A DNA stretch of 37,248 nucleotides from assembly GCF_900110425.1 (NCBI RefSeq), contig NZ_FODS01000031.1, positions 1-37,248 of the forward strand, in the 5' to 3' direction. Made by a program: the position numbers and the translations under genes. This document shows, piece by piece, positions 32,210 to 37,248 of the stretch; within the stretch, counting starts at the first letter, position 1, and each line of letters opens with the position of its first letter. The notes beneath the pieces are model-generated. The model did no database searches, had not been told where the DNA came from, and worked only from the letters and a program-made list of their open reading frames with translations. The stretch is from Salinihabitans flavidus (GTDB lineage Bacteria > Pseudomonadota > Alphaproteobacteria > Rhodobacterales > Rhodobacteraceae).

Positions 32210-32490
32210 CCGCGCGACGCCAGAATGTCGTTCAGTGTCGGATCTTCGGCCATGGCGGTTTCGGTATCCAGCAAAGCCGCGCAGCTCGGGCAATAGAAAT
32301 GCCGCAAGACGACTCCTTCGTGACCGGTGTCAAAGGCCGGGCCGCCCGCCTGCGCCAACGGGATCTCGCGTCTCTGCGCATGCTCTTTCCAGGGCTCGGT
32401 CGCCAAACCCAGATCCTGTCCGCAGGCAGCGCAGACCGCCTGCCCTTCCATGACGGCCACCGAGGCCGATATCCGGTCCTGATCGCTCAT
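32206..32490 (-). CDS. Acetone carboxylase gamma-like zinc-finger subunit
   Basis: The 94-residue protein has two CxxC pairs (C20/C23 in VCAACGQDLG and C67/C70 in FYCPSCAALLDTE) forming a probable zinc site. GQDLG after the first pair and the C-terminal CAALLDTE also recall the gamma or small subunits of acetone and acetophenone carboxylases. HyuA/HyuB hydantoinases and oxoprolinases usually lack such a subunit. ATG 32490 overlaps the hyuB stop (ATGA) and the gene overlaps the cupin regulator downstream, so it is firmly part of the complex operon. The family call is from layout and motif, not a search. Confidence 0.72.
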   Translation of the reverse strand: MSDQDRISASVAVMEGQAVCAACGQDLGLATEPWKEHAQRREIPLAQAGGPAFDTGHEGVVLRHFYCPSCAALLDTETAMAEDPTLNDILASRG

Positions 32491-34307
32491 TCTGCGGCCT
32501 CCTGTGCCAAGCGTGCGCTGCGGATGCCCTTGCGCTTTGCCTGGGTTTCAGTTTCGTCCACTGCACCGTCGTTCAGCACCACGCCATAGATGTCACCCGC
32601 GCTTTGCGCCGTGACCAGTCCCGCGGCCACGTCGCGGCACACCGCGTCTGGGTCGCGCACGATTGGGTCTCCATGGCCTCCGCCACCGTTCCAGCGCACA
32701 TAGAGCGCATCACGGCCCATCAATGGATAGACCCCCCAGGACACGCGTTCCTGCGTGCCGGGAATCGCGTCCAGCCCGCCGGCCGCCGTCACCGGTGCGT
32801 TCGCGCCGTCCTCCGGAGCCTTGATCCAGACATAGGAATTGGGCGCGCCGGGATAGCCGCCCGCCAGCCCTTCGCTCATCGGGTGACGCGCCCCCTTGCC
32901 GGATATGACATAGTGGATGCCCCCGTCCGGCGCTTTGTGCGGGACCAGCGCCAGCTCACCGCCGGTGCCGCCTCGAAACTCGCCCGGGCCACCGCTGTCG
33001 GGGGCGCGGCGGCGGAACAGATAGCGCACGGGAAAGGCCGCCTCGACGGTCTCGACATTGGCCATGCGGCTGATCGGATTCGGGATTTCGCCGCCAATCT
33101 CGACCCCGTCAGCAAAGGACCGCGCGCCGCCCGCACCGGCGAAGGTTTCGGTCAGGATGCCGATGGATTCGCTACCCTTCTGATTGCGTCCAAACTTGAA
33201 GATCGCGAAATGGTTTGCGTGCCAGACGGCGGTCGACTGGTCGCGGTACTTTTCGCTCGCGCCCAGCATTTTGCCGATGGTCGAACAGGCGGCATTGTTG
33301 ACTGACTGGATCGCGCCCACCGTCGCGACCGAAACCGGAGCGGGGCGGGTGCAATTCACGATGCTGCCCTCGGGGGCGATCATCTCGACCGGGCGCAGCA
33401 CGCCCTCGTTCCAGGTGATGTCATAGCAGAGCAGCGGAAATAGCGGCGCGAAGAGACCGCCCAAAGATGCCCATTTCGTGCAGTTGATGCTGTAGGGGCT
33501 CTGCGGATCGGACCCCGAGAAATCAAAAATCAGCCGGTCTTCGCGTTTGGTCATAGTCAGATTGACCCGCGCGGTCACGCCGTTCACATCCAAATATTGC
33601 CGCGACTGCCATTGCCCGTCGGGCAATTCGCTTAGCCGCGCGCGGAACAGGTCTTCGGACTGTCTGACAAGCTCCGCGCAGGCAGTGTCCACTTCCTCGG
33701 CGCCATATTTCGTCATCAGGGACTGCATCCGGTCGCGTGCAACATTGTTGCATGCGATCATCGAGCGCAGATCGAGCGTGACCATCTCGGGCGAGCGGAC
33801 CATATTCAGGATCGTGTCGAGCACGTCCTGACGCATCTCACCACCCGAGACCAGCCGAATCCCCGGCGAGCTGAAGCCTTCAGTATAGATATCGGGGGCT
33901 TGGGGCGCAAAGCCGCCCGGATTGACCGCGCCGATGTCATAGACATGGACGAAACACGCGCTCCAAGCCACCAGCCGCCCTTCGTGATGGATGGGAGAGA
34001 CAAGATAGATGTCCGACGTATGCAGCGCGGCGGTATAGGGATCGTTCAGCAGAAATATGTCGCCCTCGTGGATGTCCCCCTCAAAGCGGCGGATAATGGA
34101 TTTGCACGCCTCGGCAGCACTGGTCAGATGGTGCAGAAATCCGACGCCGCCCATCAGCAGGGTACCGTCCGCACGGTAGAGCGACACCATCAGATCGTGC
34201 CCCTCATTGGTGATCGCGCTGCCCGAGACGTGTTTGAGCGTGATCACGGCCTCGTCCACAATCCGGAAAAGCCTGTGGCGAATGATCGAGAATGTCATCG
34301 GGTCCAT
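32487..34307 (-). CDS. hyuB: Hydantoinase/acetone carboxylase B-type subunit (HyuB)
   Basis: The 606-residue product has family landmarks: DEAVITLKHVSGSAITNEGHDL at the start, FLLNDPYTAALHTSDIYLVSP (the NDPYxGGTHxxD equivalent), HVYDIGAVNPGGF, and a C-terminal FRGGTGGELALV and WGVYPLMGR...GHGDP segment. HyuB contains the metal site and, with HyuA, opens hydantoin, oxoproline or lactam rings at the cost of ATP. ATG 34307 has AAGGAA 7 bases upstream; an earlier ATG at 34331 would overlap hyuA. The GG in NDPY..GGTH is replaced by AA, a small departure from canonical members. Confidence 0.92.
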   Translation of the reverse strand: MDPMTFSIIRHRLFRIVDEAVITLKHVSGSAITNEGHDLMVSLYRADGTLLMGGVGFLHHLTSAAEACKSIIRRFEGDIHEGDIFLLNDPYTAALHTSDIYLVSPIHHEGRLVAWSACFVHVYDIGAVNPGGFAPQAPDIYTEGFSSPGIRLVSGGEMRQDVLDTILNMVRSPEMVTLDLRSMIACNNVARDRMQSLMTKYGAEEVDTACAELVRQSEDLFRARLSELPDGQWQSRQYLDVNGVTARVNLTMTKREDRLIFDFSGSDPQSPYSINCTKWASLGGLFAPLFPLLCYDITWNEGVLRPVEMIAPEGSIVNCTRPAPVSVATVGAIQSVNNAACSTIGKMLGASEKYRDQSTAVWHANHFAIFKFGRNQKGSESIGILTETFAGAGGARSFADGVEIGGEIPNPISRMANVETVEAAFPVRYLFRRRAPDSGGPGEFRGGTGGELALVPHKAPDGGIHYVISGKGARHPMSEGLAGGYPGAPNSYVWIKAPEDGANAPVTAAGGLDAIPGTQERVSWGVYPLMGRDALYVRWNGGGGHGDPIVRDPDAVCRDVAAGLVTAQSAGDIYGVVLNDGAVDETETQAKRKGIRSARLAQEAAE

Positions 34308-34320
34308 GGCGGGTTCCTTT

Positions 34321-36447
34321 TCAATCTGCATCGAATTCGACCACGATATTGCGCCAGCGGTCCATTCTGGCGGTCATCCGGTCAGGCAAAGCTATGGTGG
34401 TGATCGGCGTGTGGATGACCGCCGGCCCTTTGAGATGATTGCCAGGGCTCAGTTTTTCGAAGTCGTAGATATCGCCTGGCGCCATGCCGCCTTCGGCCTC
34501 AACATAGATGTCGCGGATCCCGGTGCGGGCGGCGGACGCGTCGGTCTCGCCTTCCTCCTCTGCCGGAAGGGTTGGGCGTGGCATGAGGCCACGCGCCGTC
34601 AGACGGAACATGGTCATTTCGATTCCGGCTTCGCGATAGGCCGAGCCGCGACCGTATTTGCGCTCGTAGAGCGCCTCGAAATCATCCACCAACTGAGCCA
34701 CGCCCGCATCGTCAAGCGGGGAACCGGCCGCAATCTCGGTGGTCACTTCGTGCACTTGGCGTGAATAGCGCAGGTCAACCGACCATTTCATGCGCATCCG
34801 ATCCGCTGCGATCCCCTCGGCGGCAAGCTGTGCACGCGCCTGCTCTTCCATTGGAGTGAAGATGGCGTTGATCTCGGCGGCGCCGGTTGTCGCGGGCAGG
34901 CTCTTTGTGACGGAATATTCATGCGCCACGTCCGCCGAAACAAGGCCGAAGGCACAGTTGACGGAAGCCGTGTAGGGAATGACCACACGGCGGACCGACA
35001 ATTCCCGCCCGAAGGCCGCCGCCAGCATCCCGCAGGAGCCGCCGAAGGAATGCAGCACAAAGTCGCGCGGATCGAGGCCTCGCTCGACCGTGATCTCACG
35101 GATCAGATCCGTAATCTGCGCGCTGGCGATCCGATAGATACCGATGGCGGCCTCTTGCGTAGAGACGCCCAGCGGGTCGGCGATCTTTTCCTTGAAGATG
35201 CGTTCGGCCTTTTCGCGATCCAAGGTGATCGAGCCGCCTAGAAACTGCCCGGGATCCATATATCCGATCAATAGCATGACGTCTGTCAGCGTCGGCTCCT
35301 CACCGCCCTGCCCATAGCAGATCGGCCCAGGCCGTGCCCCGGCGCTGCGCGGGCCGACATGCGGCACACCTGTTCGTGGGTCGACCGAAATGATGCTGCC
35401 GCCGCCAGCCCCGATCGAAACCACCTCGATCTTGGGTGCGAGGTAGTGAAACCGGTCCACCATCGGCTCGCGCGCATATTCAAGCTTTCCATCCTGGATC
35501 ACACCCACCTTGAAGGTCGTGCCCCCCATATCCGCCGCGATCACGTCAGGATCACCCATCAAGTCCCCTAGGAATTTGGCCCCGATCACACCTGCAGCCG
35601 GACCGCATTCGATCATGCCAACGGCGCGGTCGGCAGCCTCGGCCGCGGGCAGCAATCCGCCATAGCCCTGCATAACCATGGTGGCACCGGCATAGCCTTT
35701 TCCTGCCAGCAGATCCTGCAGCGAGGTCAGGTAATCATTGGTGATCTGGCCCGCATAGGCGTTGATCACGGCAGTCGAAGTCCGCTCGTATTCACCCGGG
35801 CTCGGAGCAATGTCCGAAGACAGGGTGACATAGGCCCCCGGCGCCACGCGCCTGACGATGTCGCGCACTTGGCGTTCGTGATCGGTATTGAGGAAGGACC
35901 ACAGGAACGATACCGCGATGGCGCCTACCGTCTTTTCCTCGACAAGAAAGCGCACTGCCCGTTCCACCGCCGCCTCGTCCAGAGGCACCACAACCTCGCC
36001 ATCGCTATCCATGCGTTCGGGAATTCCCACAACCGCATCGCGCGGAGCGAGCGCCGGGGCGCGGTCGGTCTGCACCGGATTCTTGATCCGGTCCTCCGTC
36101 AAACCCGACCAGCGGCCATAGGCACCGCGGGTGACATTCAGCGTATCCTCAAATCCCTGCGTTGTCAGCAGGCCGGTTGGCGTGCCGTCACGAGTCAGGA
36201 CCGCATTGTCCACCACGGTCGAGCCGTGAATGAAAAGATGTGTGCGAACCAATAGCTCTTCCAGGCTGAGGCCCATCGGTTCAGCCGCTGAAACGATGGA
36301 GTTCAGCACACCGGTGGCGAAGTCCGGCGGCGTCGACAAGGCTTTGCCGATATGAATTACCCCATCGGTGCCGAAGATAATCGTGTCGGTGCAGGTGCCC
36401 CCGACATCGGTCGCTACTAGATAGCTCGTTTCGCCGGTTCCGGCCAT
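34321..36447 (-). CDS. hyuA: Hydantoinase/acetone carboxylase A-type subunit (HyuA)
   Basis: The 708-residue ATPase subunit has an ASKHA-type fold: VATDVGGTCTDTIIF (phosphate 1), LFIHGSTVVDNAVLTRDG, FLWSFLNTDHERQVRDIV, GGTTFKVGVIQDG (phosphate 2) and a C-terminal DPRDFVLHSFGGSCGML. Canonical members read FGGAGPLHA at that last site. Here it is SCGML, an altered nucleotide-binding loop that sets it apart from ordinary 5-oxoprolinases. ATG 36447 has GAGGGGG about 7 bases upstream. It phosphorylates the substrate or carbonyl so that HyuB can open the ring. Confidence 0.92.
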   Translation of the reverse strand: MAGTGETSYLVATDVGGTCTDTIIFGTDGVIHIGKALSTPPDFATGVLNSIVSAAEPMGLSLEELLVRTHLFIHGSTVVDNAVLTRDGTPTGLLTTQGFEDTLNVTRGAYGRWSGLTEDRIKNPVQTDRAPALAPRDAVVGIPERMDSDGEVVVPLDEAAVERAVRFLVEEKTVGAIAVSFLWSFLNTDHERQVRDIVRRVAPGAYVTLSSDIAPSPGEYERTSTAVINAYAGQITNDYLTSLQDLLAGKGYAGATMVMQGYGGLLPAAEAADRAVGMIECGPAAGVIGAKFLGDLMGDPDVIAADMGGTTFKVGVIQDGKLEYAREPMVDRFHYLAPKIEVVSIGAGGGSIISVDPRTGVPHVGPRSAGARPGPICYGQGGEEPTLTDVMLLIGYMDPGQFLGGSITLDREKAERIFKEKIADPLGVSTQEAAIGIYRIASAQITDLIREITVERGLDPRDFVLHSFGGSCGMLAAAFGRELSVRRVVIPYTASVNCAFGLVSADVAHEYSVTKSLPATTGAAEINAIFTPMEEQARAQLAAEGIAADRMRMKWSVDLRYSRQVHEVTTEIAAGSPLDDAGVAQLVDDFEALYERKYGRGSAYREAGIEMTMFRLTARGLMPRPTLPAEEEGETDASAARTGIRDIYVEAEGGMAPGDIYDFEKLSPGNHLKGPAVIHTPITTIALPDRMTARMDRWRNIVVEFDAD

Positions 36448-36459
36448 GCGTATGCCCCC

Positions 36460-37077
36460 TCAGGATTGTCGTGTCTCGTCGTCGCGCGGCGTTCTGTCAG
36501 CGACGTAAATCAGATGTGCCGACGCAGTCCCGGTATTGGCCCAGGCCTGCACTTCGCCGGGCTGTGCGAGATAGCTGTCCCCGGCGTCCAGAGGCACCCG
36601 GTCCGCGCTGGCTCGTGCGACGGCTAGCGTGCCGTCGATGACCATGCAGAACGACGGCACGTTCGACAGGGCATCCGGCAGTTTATACAAGGCGCCAGGA
36701 GCGACCTCCACGCGGCGCGCATCGAGCTTCGCGTCCTCCAATCCGTCGGACAGGCGCTGTCCATCGGGGCTATACGGTCCTTCGCTGCGGCGCGTCACGG
36801 TAACCTGCGCACCTGCTGTCGTTGCCTCGGCAACGGCCCGGTCGATGGTCACCCCCAATGCCCCCACCACACGCAGAACGGTTGTCAGGCTGGGTGAGGA
36901 TCGTCCCGCTTCCAATGCGCGGATCGATGCCACGCCAACCTCTGCCCGTTCGGAGAGCCCCCGAAGCGTTAGCCCTGACCCCGTGCGCTGTTTTTGCAAG
37001 TATTGTCCCAGCCTGCGGAGTTCGGCAGGACCGAAGCGATCCGGATTTTCTGGTTGATCGGATTTCGATTCGCGCAT
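36460..37077 (-). CDS. XRE-family regulator with cupin domain (2)
   Basis: The 205-residue protein has a helix-turn-helix (LGQYLQKQRTGSGLTLRGLSERAEVGVASIRALEAGRSSPSLTTVLRVVGALG, about 26-78) and a C-terminal cupin (PGALYKLPDALSNVPSFCMVIDGTLAV to VPLDAGDSYLAQPGEVQAW). It heads the operon, 12 bp before hyuA. ATG 37077 has AAGG 8 bases upstream; a GTG at 37092 is unlikely. It is the likely controller of the promoter at about 37101-37129. The two regulators share architecture but little sequence identity. Confidence 0.9.
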   Translation of the reverse strand: MRESKSDQPENPDRFGPAELRRLGQYLQKQRTGSGLTLRGLSERAEVGVASIRALEAGRSSPSLTTVLRVVGALGVTIDRAVAEATTAGAQVTVTRRSEGPYSPDGQRLSDGLEDAKLDARRVEVAPGALYKLPDALSNVPSFCMVIDGTLAVARASADRVPLDAGDSYLAQPGEVQAWANTGTASAHLIYVADRTPRDDETRQS

Positions 37078-37100
37078 ACCGGTACCTTTCACTTATAGAC

Positions 37101-37129
37101 ACGGTAGGTATCTTTTTTGAAACGCGCAA
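37101..37129 (-). promoter_or_regulatory. Candidate promoter of the hydantoinase operon
   Basis: On the minus strand TTGCGC (37129-37124) is followed after 17 bases by TACCGT (37106-37101), a weak match to sigma-70 boxes placed 24 bp before the cupin regulator start. A long A-run lies between the boxes. The assignment is by pattern only. Confidence 0.3.
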
Positions 37130-37153
37130 TGTTTTCTTTCGGCGTTGCCGTTG

Positions 37154-37248
37154 TGACCTTCGGCGATATTTGGTGTCGTGTCTTGGTCTCTGCGTGTCCG
37201 TCGTCAGACAGTCTGATCAGCCAGCCCGAAAGATCAAGCACTGGACAG
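37154..37248. repeat. Terminal direct repeat (copy 2)
   Basis: This is the exact repeat of bases 1-95. On the circle it lies between the first gene of the hydantoinase operon (start at 37077, minus strand) and the psiE-like gene (stop at 164, minus strand). That intergenic space is about 224 bp once the copies are merged. Confidence 0.93.

Noticed and set aside
30911-32296. 461-codon plus-strand frame
   Set aside because: It is antisense to the amidase and cupin regulator, both of which have strong motifs on the minus strand.

Overview
The first 95 bases (1-95) are repeated exactly at the end (37154-37248), so this window is best read as a complete circular plasmid of about 37,153 bp whose assembly overlap was left in place. 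Its RPA-domain RepA, small ParA plus ribbon-helix-helix partner, TRAP and BMP-type transporters and high G+C content suggest an alphaproteobacterium, most likely Rhodobacteraceae (Roseobacter or Paracoccus-like). The taxon is inferred from gene content and was not tested.

Backbone, about 164-8110. This part holds a lone PsiE-like membrane protein and a non-coding stretch with a minus-strand terminator, a 28-bp palindrome and an AT-rich block. Three tightly coupled small minus-strand ORFs follow, one of them the tail of a polynucleotide-kinase-type phosphatase. Next is an iteron origin with a DnaA box, then repA, parA and a parB-like gene, a DprA/SMF-like gene overlapping a ComF-like phosphoribosyltransferase gene, and a serine resolvase. 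An 18-bp sequence (CACAAATGTGGGTTTGTG) recurs around rep and par and, with one change, inside parA. It is a good candidate for a centromere or operator.

Scarred junction, about 8130-12690. A repeat cluster lies upstream of the resolvase. A 1.75-kb IS1380-family element follows, with an apparent target duplication and an in-frame amber codon in its transposase. Beside it is an AT-rich HTH plus acetyltransferase-like gene. Remnants of a PlsC acyltransferase and an IS256-type transposase complete the junction.

Catabolic cargo, about 12711-37077. Nearly all of it is on the minus strand and tightly coupled. (i) marR, a CobW GTPase, a YtcJ-like amidohydrolase, a molybdenum hydroxylase ([2Fe-2S] subunit plus a fused Mo/FAD subunit) and a TRAP transporter, divergent from an M20 amidohydrolase gene. 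(ii) An enoyl-CoA hydratase-like protein and an acyl-CoA ligase. (iii) A cupin regulator, HyuA, HyuB, an acetone-carboxylase-gamma-like zinc protein, a second cupin regulator, an isochorismatase-type amidase and a BMP-type ABC transporter.

Together the cargo looks like a self-contained route for a nitrogen heterocycle or related amide: uptake, Mo-dependent ring hydroxylation, ATP-dependent ring opening, amide or carbamoyl hydrolysis, and CoA-linked breakdown of the carbon chain. The substrate cannot be read from the sequence.
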